Notes under the pieces: generated by a model
Database searches by the model: none
Told to the model about the DNA's origin: nothing
The model's input: only the letters and a program-made list of their open reading frames with translations
Part shown: positions 1-7,723 of the stretch, piece by piece
Layout: every line of letters starts with the position of its first letter
Position numbering within the stretch: the stretch's first letter is position 1
Program-made: the position numbers and the translations under genes
Source: Stephanodiscus triporus
Taxonomy: Eukaryota > Bacillariophyta > Thalassiosirophyceae > Thalassiosirales > Thalassiosiraceae
Length of the DNA: 15,633 nucleotides
NCBI GenBank assembly: GCA_036939755.1
Contig: JALLAZ010000594.1
Coordinates: forward strand, 1 to 15,633
Direction: 5' to 3'

Positions 1-394
1 ACGAGTTCCGCAATCGTCCCAACGCCTGCGATTCGCTCGCGGTCTGCAGGAGGCTCTCGACCTCGTCCATCAGTTCGTCGACTGCATTCATCCGGGTGGG
101 ATTATTGTTGTTGCTCGTCGTGGTGTGCGATTCAACGCTTCCCCCGCTGCCGCGTGGATAGGGGTGGGGAGAGGGAAAAAATGGAGGACGACCACCCGTC
201 CCGGCCCGGGGGGGGAGTGACGAAGACGAAGATGAAGACGAGGCGGTTGGTCGGGGACGATGACGATGTCGCGGGGACGAGGGGGATACGGACGAGGCAT
301 CGTTCGACGACGCGGTCGCCGATGTTATCGTAGTAGTCGTCATCGTCGTTCCGCCGACGACAGTGCGCTGCACGGATGGAGGGGGTTTCATCAT
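1..394 (-). CDS. N-terminus of an unrecognised Ser/Thr-rich protein, cut by the left edge
   Basis: Reading the minus strand from the ATG at 394 gives 131 codons with no stop to the window edge. A stop in the same frame at 545-547, with no ATG in between, makes 394 (or the adjacent ATG at 391) the first possible start. Residues 1-100 are low complexity: a Thr-rich stretch, a long Ser run, Pro/Arg/His-rich segments and an Asn run. The last 30 residues, from an internal Met at base 91, change character to an acidic, leucine-spaced amphipathic helix (MNAVDELMDEVESLLQTA) that looks like the start of a folded or coiled-coil domain. The long shared frame between both parts, with GC-rich codons like the neighbouring host genes, supports real coding. 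No family is recognisable, and an unseen upstream exon is possible. Confidence 0.5.
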   Translation of the reverse strand, partial: MMKPPPSVQRTVVGGTTMTTTTITSATASSNDASSVSPSSPRHRHRPRPTASSSSSSSSLPPRAGTGGRPPFFPSPHPYPRGSGGSVESHTTTSNNNNPTRMNAVDELMDEVESLLQTASESQALGRLRNS

Positions 395-923
395 CGTGCC
401 GCTGCTTTTATGTAGGAGTACGAACGGAATGTCGATTTCTTGTCTAAAAATAGAGAAAATAGACAAAAATGGAGATTCCTGTCGATTTTGTGTCGCAAGC
501 AGTGATATCGAGCCCTGGGAAGCCTTGCAGAGACAGAGGTTTCGTCACAGAATGACATGGCCGGAGATGGTTGAGCCAAGACACCCAGCTGACGGCATAA
601 GTGATTACGCTAGTTGTTCATCGTCTTCTCCAAAAAATGTTATCTCTCGTCCTCAAACTAATGCCTTGTTTCTCATCAACACCACCAGCCACGGTCTGCT
701 GGCAGTTCGTACTGCACAAAGGGCCTTGGAGTTTACATCTTTCTACAGAAAGATTCTGTTGTACTTTGAGGGGCCATAAACACGGTAGTGACCAGTCTAT
801 TTATCAATGGGACCCAATTCTTCACGCCTTAGTCACCAAATATCCACACCAATGAGTGAGAAATCCTCCAAGTATGGTTTGTGCGAAGTAACTCGAATTT
901 AATAAATGCAAAAACACATTATT
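395..923. other. Intergenic region between RPL24 and the left-edge gene
   Basis: About 530 bases without a convincing gene. Both flanking genes are on the minus strand, so this should hold the RPL24 3' UTR and terminator and the promoter and 5' UTR of the left-edge gene. It is clearly more AT-rich than the coding DNA beside it. Plus-strand open frames exist here (363-779 and 601-855), but they have no recognisable domain and no coding-like composition. No tRNA-like fold or notable repeat was seen. Confidence 0.5.
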
Positions 924-1894
924 CTATTTGACATTCTTGGGCACCTTGACCCTGTTGACATTCTTGGGTACCTTGGGAGCGCGGACGCTCGACGCGGCCG
1001 CCTTCGCGCCGCCGCCGCTCTTGGCCTTGTTCGTCTTCTTCCTGTCCTTGACCTCCTTCAATACCGCGTCGCGCTGGGCGCTGCGAAACTCAGGCTTCTG
1101 CGCCGCCTTCTTCTTGATGTCGTCGAGGCTAAGACCCACCACCGCGCGCTGGACCTTGTTCGTTCGGGTGCGGCGCTTCTTGAGGTTCGCCTCCGAGAGG
1201 CCCTTCTTGTGCAGGCGGCGCCAGGCCTGCGTCCACATGAGCTTCGCGGGCTTCTTGCGCTGGAGGGTGAGGGACTGGGCCTTAGACGAGCCGAGGAAGA
1301 TGGGCTTGCCGTCGCGGCGGACGAAGAGCTTGCCGGTTCCGGGCCAGATCCGGTATTCGGACATCGCGCACAGTTCGGCTAAAGAAAACGAGTAGTCGAA
1401 ATATGATCAAGTAGGTGGGTGGGTTAGATTGCCATGAACGAAATTGTAACAAAAGTGGAAAATGGACAAAGCGTGTTCATCAATATCGGAGACGAGTTGA
1501 CCCCCCCCGCCCCCCCCCCCCCATCGGTCTTATCAGCATCATACACGAAATTTTGAGCGTAGCGACTTGCGAGCGATATCCAGCCCGACCGTGCGGGAGG
1601 GAGGTTCGCACATCCCACGTCACATCGTGGCTCGCGGTTGCCTTCCAACGGCTAACCAGCGGCGCAATTCCGTAATAATGATAAAATCGAACGAATAATT
1701 GTATTTGTTGGGGAGTTATGGGCGTCTCGACGGGCCAGGATTCACGATGAGTCCCCCACCGCAGTCGAAGGCAAGACGCGGTCAATTGCGGATCTGCTCG
1801 ACGACCAAACGTCACCGGCCATCCTATCCACAAATGACAACCGATGCGCGAGTGAATATAATATCTTCCACTGAAACGTACTTGCGATAACCAT
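924..1894 (-). CDS. RPL24: Cytosolic 60S ribosomal protein eL24 (two coding exons)
   Basis: Structural protein of the large cytosolic ribosomal subunit. Exon 2 (1378-924) contains the eL24 core: an SEYRIWPGTGKLFVRRDGK stretch, then SSKAQSL, RRLHKKG, RRTRTNK, VQRAVVGLSLDDI and QKPEFRSAQRD, with a Lys/Ala-rich tail. The exon alone would start at an internal ATG (1364), but the codons just upstream read ELCAM, matching the family N-terminus (plant MVLKTELCRFSG), right after a TTTTCTTTAG acceptor. A matching exon 1 (1894-1882) reads ATG GTT ATC GCA A and is followed by donor GTACGT, giving MVIATELCAMSEYRIWPG. The spliced CDS is 468 bases, 155 residues, the usual length. Only the first Cys of the archaeal zinc ribbon remains; losing the others is normal for many eukaryotes. 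Family assignment is very secure; the exon 1 junction is inferred but fits well. Confidence 0.93.
1379..1881 (-). other. RPL24 intron 1 (503 bases)
   Basis: On the minus strand it runs from GTACGT (1881-1876) to TTTTCTTTAG (ending at 1379), with a pyrimidine-rich 3' end. It interrupts the codon for residue 5 after its first base. It contains a long homopolymer pair on the plus strand, eight C, one G, thirteen C (1501-1522), which is G-rich in the transcript. The intron is longer than the rest of the coding sequence and follows the fifth codon; a 5'-proximal intron is common in ribosomal protein genes and can carry regulatory sequence. The boundaries are inferred from frame and family alignment only. 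Confidence 0.8.
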
Positions 1895-2161
1895 GGTTAC
1901 TCGTCAGATTATTTTCTTTTAGATAGGAGGGTTCCCCTTGCCTTGATCGACGTCGACCAAAAGCAAACGATGGGGGTGGAAGCGGCACAATGGTGAGCTA
2001 TTTGTGTGTGTTACCGCCTTTACTAAAGTCCCTATTGGTACGGACTCTCAAAGAAAAGGCGCCAGACGCCCGGCCGCCTGTGTGTCCTATTTTTTGGCGG
2101 GAGCGCCGTCTCCTCCGAAGTTCTCATCTCTGTCTATCGCGCGAGTTCGCTCACGCGCGAG
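1895..2161. promoter_or_regulatory. Divergent upstream region of RPL24 and the M50 protease
   Basis: These 267 bases separate the two start codons, RPL24 leaving to the left and the protease to the right, so they must hold both 5' UTRs and the core promoters unless further noncoding exons exist. No clear TATA box was found. The half nearest the protease is GC-rich, with the complementary words TCGCGCGA and TCACGCGCGA just before its ATG. The promoter role is inferred from position alone. Confidence 0.4.
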
Positions 2162-4819
2162 ATGTTGTCGCCCGTCGCTCCATTCAGTCTGCTGTTCCTC
2201 CTCGCCGCGGCGGCGTCGACACCGCCGCCACCGCCGCGTGCGCTCGCATACGATCGTAGTCGAGCTCGTCGTCGCGGTCGCGGTCATCGCGTCGTCGCCT
2301 TCGTCGGACCTCGCCGCGGTGATAATAATTCGGCGTCTCAGTCGTCGTCGTCGTCGCTTTCGTCGTCTTTCGCCGGGGCGGCGGCATCGGCCTCGGCCTC
2401 GGCGGCGACGGCGTCGCGCGGCGTGGGCCCTCGCGGCAGGGGAGGCGGTCGATCGACGACGCCCCTATTCTCCGCCGCCGCCGCCACCGGCGACGACGAC
2501 GACTACGACGAGGACGTCGTCGCCGAGGAAGAGGCCAGGCGACTGCGCGAGCGAGCCGGGACGCTGCGGCTCGAGGCGTCGATCGCCGAGCGCGCGCTTC
2601 TCGACGACCGTCGACGGAGGAAGGAAGAGCGGGACGCGGAGGCGGATCGGCTCATAGACTCGCTGTCGATGTCGTCGTCGTCGTCATTGTCCGCCTCCTC
2701 CTCCGACGTCGCGGGGATGGGAGATCCGACGTCGCCTCCTCCGCCCCTCCCCACCGCGCGGGACCTGGCCGATCGCATGCGTGACGGACGCACGTCGCTC
2801 GAGGCCCTCGTGAGAGTCGTGGAGAGGCTGCACGAGCGAGAGACGTCCGCCGCGGTCGGGCTTGGGGGATACCTCTCGCGGGATACGGAGGGGGGGGATT
2901 TCGTGTTGGGAGACTACGAGAATAATTCCGTCGAGCGCAGGAGGATCGAGAGCGAGAGGATATCCGGCCTGCTGGATCGAATACTGGAGGCGGCGAGGAT
3001 GATAGAAGAGGAGGGAGGGTCCTCGACGTCGATGACGGCTGATCGTCGTCTAACGTCAAGCGACGACGGCATTCGACGAAAATCGACGGACGGATCATCG
3101 TTGGCCTCGACGCTACGAGCGCGGGCATCCGATCTACGTCGTGGCCGGGACGCGACGTTTCGCAGGAGGCTTGACAGCTTGCTGGCTAAAAACGATCCCG
3201 GGGTGGTCGCGAGTGTTGATAGAAAGAAGGGAAGGGAGGAGAAGGGCGCGATTGAAAGCTACGTACGACGGTCCGTCGACAGCGATAGCCACATCGACGA
3301 TGATCGGATTGGCGGCGACGACGACGAGGAGGAACGACGGAAACGACGAATCCAGGAGGGGGAACGTACAATGAAGAGGCTCATCGAGACGCCCCCGTGG
3401 CTGCCGCCGTATCTCGCTGAGTTCGCCGCGACCTCCACCGTCGATGTTCCCGTATCACATTGGAAGACGATTAGAACGGAATTGTTGGCCGATTCCGGAT
3501 TCGTGTGCACATCGTGGGATTTCACAGAGGCCGCGGCTGTGTTCCGCGGCAAGCTGTCATCGCCGCCGCTGCCACCGCCGGGTGTCGAATTGAGGAAGGA
3601 TGGCGGTAGTGTCATTGGCGGGGGAATGTATGCCGACGACGACGGAGGGCGTCCAGTCGAGGATCGCTCGATCGCGGCCACGTTCGAGAGGCTGCAGGAT
3701 AGAGTGAGGAAGCACGCACAGCTAAAAGATAGTATTCAGCTATTCCTCATTGACGATAACGAATGGCGCCCTTCTTTCGATAAATTTCCAATCGGAGGAG
3801 CGGTTGGGAATCACGACAATAGAATCGACGGGAGGCGGCCGCGGGACGTCAGCGAGCGGGAACGCCCGCCTTCGGTCATCATCGCACTCGCTCGGGACGT
3901 TTCGCCGGAGAGGGGGTCTCAGGGACGCGGCCTGGCGACCAGATCCTTAGCAGTGATTTCGACGCTGCTCACGTTGTTCACGAGCCTTGTGTACGCCCTC
4001 GGCGCGTACTCGTTGAACCCGTCGTTCTTCCACTCCATCGTGAGGGAAAACGACGTCACAGCCGTGCCGATGTGCCTCCCGATATTTGTTGGCGTCCTGG
4101 CGATGTCGGCGGTGCATGAGCTGGGGCACATCATTGCCGCGGGCAGACACGGGGTGAAATTGGGCGTGCCAGTCCCGCTGCCGTCGCTGCAGGTCGGGAC
4201 CTTTGGCTCGATCACGCCCCTGAGGTCTTTCCCCCCGACGCGCGTGGCCCTGTTCGACGTGGCGATCGGCGGACCCGGAGCTTCCATGCTGGCTTCCATT
4301 TTGCTTCTCCTTTCTGGACTGAGTCTTACAATCACTTCGCGATCCCTGGCGACCTTTCCGGTAGTTCCTGCCGCCGTGATGAAATCTTCGTTCTTGATCG
4401 GTCAAATTGTTACCGTCGTGGCGCCGAGGATTATGCTTGCACCTCTTTCTCAGCCCATACCCGTCCACCCCTTCTTCCTCATTGGATTCTCCGGTCTTGT
4501 TATGTCGGCCGTTAATACTTTGCCTATCGGGAGGCTGGACGGCGGACGAGCCTGTGCCACGGTGTGGGGTAGGCGAGTGGCGTCGTCGATATCCTTTCTT
4601 TCACTGATCGTGCTAGCATACTACAGCTTCAGTGGCATCTCAGGCATTGCTGCGTTTTGGGGATCCCTTCTCCTCCTTACCCGGCAAAGGTTGCCGGATG
4701 TACCCTGCATTGACGAGGTAACGGGCGTGGGAGAGCTCCGAACGAACATCTATTTTGTGGTATTTGCTCTGGCGCTGTTGACACTGGCACCATTTCCAGG
4801 CGGAGCTGGCCCCATTTGA
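2162..4819 (+). CDS. Plastid-targeted site-2-protease-like M50 metalloprotease (EGY-like)
   Basis: Predicted intramembrane zinc metalloprotease of the S2P/M50 family, resembling plant EGY proteins that act in plastid membranes. The 885-residue ORF has a hydrophobic signal peptide (about residues 6-19) followed by ALA|YDRS and VVA|FVGP, both compatible with the ASAFAP-type plastid cleavage motif. Residues 50-400 are low complexity: Ser, Arg, Asp and Glu runs with short coiled-coil-like helices. A conserved domain follows near TPPWLPPYLAEF, then several membrane helices from about residue 600. The zinc motif HELGH is at residues 652-656 and the second metal-ligand motif LDGG has its Asp at about residue 793 (NTLPIGRLDGGR), so the catalytic residues look intact, unlike EGY3-type members. 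GTFGSITPL and GGPGASMLAS are typical EGY landmarks. The protein is much longer than plant homologues because of the N-terminal disordered region. The substrate is unknown. Confidence 0.9.
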   Translation: MLSPVAPFSLLFLLAAAASTPPPPPRALAYDRSRARRRGRGHRVVAFVGPRRGDNNSASQSSSSSLSSSFAGAAASASASAATASRGVGPRGRGGGRSTTPLFSAAAATGDDDDYDEDVVAEEEARRLRERAGTLRLEASIAERALLDDRRRRKEERDAEADRLIDSLSMSSSSSLSASSSDVAGMGDPTSPPPPLPTARDLADRMRDGRTSLEALVRVVERLHERETSAAVGLGGYLSRDTEGGDFVLGDYENNSVERRRIESERISGLLDRILEAARMIEEEGGSSTSMTADRRLTSSDDGIRRKSTDGSSLASTLRARASDLRRGRDATFRRRLDSLLAKNDPGVVASVDRKKGREEKGAIESYVRRSVDSDSHIDDDRIGGDDDEEERRKRRIQEGERTMKRLIETPPWLPPYLAEFAATSTVDVPVSHWKTIRTELLADSGFVCTSWDFTEAAAVFRGKLSSPPLPPPGVELRKDGGSVIGGGMYADDDGGRPVEDRSIAATFERLQDRVRKHAQLKDSIQLFLIDDNEWRPSFDKFPIGGAVGNHDNRIDGRRPRDVSERERPPSVIIALARDVSPERGSQGRGLATRSLAVISTLLTLFTSLVYALGAYSLNPSFFHSIVRENDVTAVPMCLPIFVGVLAMSAVHELGHIIAAGRHGVKLGVPVPLPSLQVGTFGSITPLRSFPPTRVALFDVAIGGPGASMLASILLLLSGLSLTITSRSLATFPVVPAAVMKSSFLIGQIVTVVAPRIMLAPLSQPIPVHPFFLIGFSGLVMSAVNTLPIGRLDGGRACATVWGRRVASSISFLSLIVLAYYSFSGISGIAAFWGSLLLLTRQRLPDVPCIDEVTGVGELRTNIYFVVFALALLTLAPFPGGAGPI

Positions 4820-5572
4820 TGAGATTAGGTAGAAATCAGTCATCAATATCCAACCGAGGTCTACTTGCTCACCCATATAGTTCGCGGGTGGAGGAGCGAC
4901 CCGAGGGCGGTGGAGCTATTTGCATGTGCCTGCGCAGATTAAATGTTGAAGACACGAATCGATTTCGCCACTGGACTTGGCCGAATACGTACAAAACAGT
5001 GAGATGTGCTCCATTCTCATTCTCATCCTCCGTCTCCTCCCAATTTCTCCCGGGTTGTAGTTCCTGCCGCCAGCCTCACTGCCACTCTTCCTACTAGTAC
5101 CTCTGTCGTCGTTAAACACGGGCGGTTGCATTGCTATAATTATTATTCCAGGTGGGTCTTGAATTCTACACTTGACTGAAAGGAGAGTCTAATTATACAT
5201 GGTTTTTGGTTGTTATTAACATAGAGTATCGTATCTGATAATTATTGAGCGTTGGCATCATCCATCGTTTTGGCCAAGTGTGTGTCAACTAAAAATACAT
5301 CCCAGACATTCTAATGAATTTGCTCGCTACATCGGAGGGGGGGGGTCAAAGGTACTTCACGCCTATAATGCGCAGACGCCAAACGCTGTCATTATACACG
5401 CGAACCCTTGCGGGATTGGAGCGAAATGAATGATTTTTGGATCTCCAAATGACCATGATAGTTGGCAAAATAATGCGGCCCCGCCTCCGAGTCCCTTACC
5501 ATGATAGTTGGCAAAAATGATGCGACCCCCGGCCCTCTCGGAGAGGGACGTCCCCACGACGTGTATCCGTCA
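4820..5572. other. Convergent intergenic region
   Basis: About 750 bases between two genes converging on it (the M50 protease from the left, the small membrane protein from the right), so it should hold both 3' UTRs. No convincing coding frame or RNA gene was seen. The middle (about 5100-5330) is AT-rich, there is a G run at 5335-5345, and a direct repeat lies near the right end (5452-5530). Confidence 0.5.
5452..5530. repeat. Two-copy direct repeat, about 33 bases, 46 bases apart
   Basis: Copies at about 5452-5484 and 5498-5530 both start ACCATGATAGTTGGCAAAA and continue through a similar ATGCGRCCCC segment with a small internal difference. They lie just downstream of the small membrane protein gene, in its probable 3' UTR. 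No mobile-element ends surround them, so this is most simply a local tandem duplication. Confidence 0.75.
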
Positions 5573-5863
5573 TCAACGCGCATCACTCCGCCCGACATCG
5601 TGATTACCCGCATCGCCACCGCCGCCTCCATCGCCGATGGCCATCCTAAACGTCTTGACGATCAAACCGAGGACTATTACACTGACTAGGAATGATTTCG
5701 ACCTCCGCCGGATTCGTGCCAATGCGCCGTCGTTCGAGGACGAGCGATAGGCCTCCAATTTGTCCGCGTCGATCGATTTGCCGATGACGACGCCCGCGAA
5801 TAGGGCGAGGAGGTGGGTGAATGCGGCCTTTTTGCCGGAGGTGGGGAATGGAAGGGATGCCAT
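5573..5863 (-). CDS. Small two-helix membrane protein, function unknown
   Basis: A 96-residue open frame starting at ATG 5863. Residues 13-30 form a hydrophobic helix (THLLALFAGVVIGKSID), followed by a polar loop DADKLEAYR and a basic patch IRRRSK, then a second hydrophobic helix at residues 57-70 (FLVSVIVLGLIVKTF). The tail is Gly/Asp-rich. Alternation of hydrophobic helices with charged loops is hard to explain as an antisense artefact and supports real coding. With two helices and a basic loop, a small organelle inner-membrane or ER protein is plausible. The family was not identified. It is divergent from the hydroxyacid dehydrogenase, with 133 bases between start codons. Confidence 0.65.
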   Translation of the reverse strand: MASLPFPTSGKKAAFTHLLALFAGVVIGKSIDADKLEAYRSSSNDGALARIRRRSKSFLVSVIVLGLIVKTFRMAIGDGGGGGDAGNHDVGRSDAR

Positions 5864-5996
5864 TTACTTCTTCTCCAATTAACGGGGTGCCCTCTTGTAG
5901 ACAGACAGACCAAAAGATTCCACCTCTATTCTCAAAAATAAAACCAAATGACGGAAGGTGTACGACGATATCGTATTTACAATATTGTGAAAAAAA
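5864..5996. promoter_or_regulatory. Short divergent upstream region of the membrane protein and dehydrogenase
   Basis: Only 133 bases separate the two opposing start codons. The sequence is AT-richer than its neighbours and contains a perfect 10-base palindrome ACGATATCGT (5965-5974) and an A run directly before the dehydrogenase ATG. The palindrome could be a factor site, but nothing else supports this. A shared promoter is inferred from spacing. Confidence 0.4.
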
Positions 5997-7322
5997 ATGC
6001 TCACGAAGATCCCCGCCGTTGCCACATCCCTCCTGTCTATGTCAGCTCCTCCACGAACTGCCATTGCTTTCATTCGTTCGGCTGCTAGCGGATTCGATCG
6101 ACATCGTCACCACCGCCTTCGCTCGGCATCATCGACGACTCGACGTCTGGATGACGCTCGTCGCGCCAACGCAACCATGGATTTCTCCTCCTCCCGCGAC
6201 AGATCGATCTACTGGAACCGCGAAGATGGCACGTCGTCGTCGTCGGTGGACGGCCCCTCGTCATCATTCCGTCATGAAGGTCCCATCGTCAAGGAGGCGC
6301 GCATCCTCGCGCTGTGCGACCCGAACGACGTCAACAACGAGCCGCTGTACGCCGGCACGCTGCCGGAGGGATGCACCCTCCTCGGGGTGGGATCCTCCCT
6401 CGCCGACTTCGTCCGGGAGGGGGACGGCTCGATCTCGGGACGTCATCCCAACGTAATATTCGTCTCTCACCCGCGGCCGCGCGAGACGCTGTTGGAAATC
6501 CTCGACGAATATCCCTCGGTGGAGTGGGTGCACACGCGTTCGGCGGGGGTCGACCACGTGATGTCCGACGGCCTGTCCAATTCCCACGTCCGCCTGACGA
6601 ACGCCAAGGGTATGTTCTCGAGCACGCTCGCGGAGTACTGCATGATGGCCTGCTCGTACTTCGCGAAGGATTTGCCGCGCCTGATGAGGCAGAAGGCGAA
6701 CGGGGAGTGGACGCCTTACCCGATAACGGAATTGAGGGGGACGACGTTGGGGATCGTGGGATACGGCGACATCGGGAAAGCGTGCGCCAAGCTCGCGAAA
6801 GCGTACGGGATGGCGGTCCTGGGGCTGAGGAGGACCGCGCAATCGTCGTCGTTGTCGTCGTTGTCGTCGTCCTCGTCCTCCGCCGATGCGTATTGCGATC
6901 GCGTGTACCACGGCACGGACGGGATGCACGAAATGCTCTCGAGGAGCGATTACGTCCTTGTCTCCGCGCCTTTGACCGAAATGACTCGGGGACTCATCGA
7001 TGGGGAGGCATTGTCCAAGTGCAAGCCGTCGGCCGTGATAATCAACGTAGGACGAGGGCCAATAATCGACGAGATTGCGCTGGTGGAGGCACTGACGAAC
7101 CGCACCATCCGGGGCGCGGGACTCGACGTGACGACGGTGGAGCCGCTGCCGCGGGATAGTCCGCTGTGGAAGTTGGACAACGTCCTCCTTAGCCCGCACA
7201 ACATGGACATGACGCGGACGTTCATGAGGGAGAGCACAGAGTTCTTCGTCAACGAGAATTTGCCGAGGTTCGTACGTGGGAAGACACTTTTGAACCCGGT
7301 GGACAAGTCCGTTGGGTATTGA
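5997..7322 (+). CDS. D-isomer-specific 2-hydroxyacid dehydrogenase, organelle-targeted
   Basis: NAD(P)-dependent oxidoreductase that would interconvert a 2-hydroxy acid and its 2-oxo acid (the family includes glyoxylate/hydroxypyruvate reductases and phosphoglycerate dehydrogenase). The 441-residue protein shows the substrate-side motif VHTRSAGVDHV near residue 182, the nucleotide-binding GYGDIG at 255-260, and all three catalytic residues: Arg353 in INVGRGPIIDE, Glu382 in TTVEPLP and His401 in SPHN. Residues 1-60 are an extension rich in Ser, Ala and Arg with TAIA|FIRS, suggesting import into the plastid or mitochondrion; the hydrophobic part is weak, so mitochondrion is possible. A Ser-rich insertion (residues about 283-296) follows the second strand of the nucleotide fold, where cofactor preference is set. 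The substrate cannot be told. No intron is needed. Confidence 0.92.
   Translation: MLTKIPAVATSLLSMSAPPRTAIAFIRSAASGFDRHRHHRLRSASSTTRRLDDARRANATMDFSSSRDRSIYWNREDGTSSSSVDGPSSSFRHEGPIVKEARILALCDPNDVNNEPLYAGTLPEGCTLLGVGSSLADFVREGDGSISGRHPNVIFVSHPRPRETLLEILDEYPSVEWVHTRSAGVDHVMSDGLSNSHVRLTNAKGMFSSTLAEYCMMACSYFAKDLPRLMRQKANGEWTPYPITELRGTTLGIVGYGDIGKACAKLAKAYGMAVLGLRRTAQSSSLSSLSSSSSSADAYCDRVYHGTDGMHEMLSRSDYVLVSAPLTEMTRGLIDGEALSKCKPSAVIINVGRGPIIDEIALVEALTNRTIRGAGLDVTTVEPLPRDSPLWKLDNVLLSPHNMDMTRTFMRESTEFFVNENLPRFVRGKTLLNPVDKSVGY
6843..6881 (+). repeat. In-frame TCG-type trinucleotide repeat (poly-Ser)
   Basis: Thirteen codons, almost all TCG/TCC with two TTG, encode a Ser run broken by two Leu inside the dehydrogenase. 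It sits in a loop of the nucleotide-binding domain. Similar Ser runs of TCG codons occur in the M50 protease and the left-edge gene, so slippage at TCG tracts seems general in the host genes of this window. Confidence 0.8.
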
Positions 7323-7651
7323 AAGTGGCCTGTCAACGTAACCTATCCGACTTGACAGATGATAGAAGTTGTAGGATTGATAATAAATGAAGATTGTTCG
7401 AGATGAAACAATGATCCTTGAAACTCGCGGAACTATACTACTCTAGACACAAGATGAATATTACTACTATGACGTGCTATTACGATTCTTTCTTAACAAC
7501 ACAGGCCGGTATGTGGATATGCGAGCCATAACCTTGTCAGTATCATAAACTCCTCGTGTAGAGCGCTGCCACCTCAGCTGCCCTCTTGTGGGCCCATAGA
7601 GTTGTTACCATACAAAACAGGTGGATATATAGATTCGTACCCTTGTCAATA
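7323..7651. other. Convergent intergenic region between dehydrogenase and WYT-protein genes
   Basis: About 330 bases with no independent gene. The left 190 bases are AT-rich and likely dehydrogenase 3' UTR. The right 140 bases are an extra copy of the 3' end of the WYT-motif gene (see the repeat at 7512-7723). Both flanking genes end here. Confidence 0.6.
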
Positions 7652-7723
7652 TCACAAACTCCTCGCGTAGAGCGCTGCCACCTCAGCTGCCCTCTCGCGC
7701 GCCCATTGAGAGCTCGCCATCGA
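7512..7723 (-). repeat. Tandem duplication of the 3' end of the WYT-protein gene (unit 109 bases)
   Basis: Copies at about 7512-7614 and 7621-7723 align at a 109-base offset and share an almost identical core covering GAGCGCTGCCACCTCAGCTG. The right copy is the real end of the gene, coding for MASSQWARERAAEVAALY and a stop. The left copy codes for MVTTLWAHKRAAEVAALY and also ends in a stop, so about the last 22 codons plus flanking 3' sequence were duplicated. Differences between copies are scattered, so the event is not recent. Confidence 0.85.

Noticed and set aside
363..855. Two plus-strand open frames (138 and 84 codons)
   Set aside because: No recognisable domain, no coding-like composition, and one overlaps the start of the minus-strand left-edge gene. 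Likely chance.
906..1395. Plus-strand open frames of 155-158 codons
   Set aside because: They are antisense to RPL24 exon 2 and their Leu/Arg-rich composition follows from the Lys/Arg-rich gene on the other strand.
1501..1522. Long C tract as an assembly gap or telomere-like sequence
   Set aside because: It is not a telomere repeat and lies inside a well-bounded intron; most simply a slippage-prone homopolymer.
2004..2657. 217-codon plus-strand frame
   Set aside because: Overlaps the start of the M50 protease in another frame; Arg/Ser/Pro repeats arise from shifted TCG and GCC tracts.
6264..7199. Minus-strand frame of 311 codons and plus-strand frame of 281 codons
   Set aside because: Both overlap the well-supported dehydrogenase and are Arg/His/Gly-rich artefacts of GC-rich codons.
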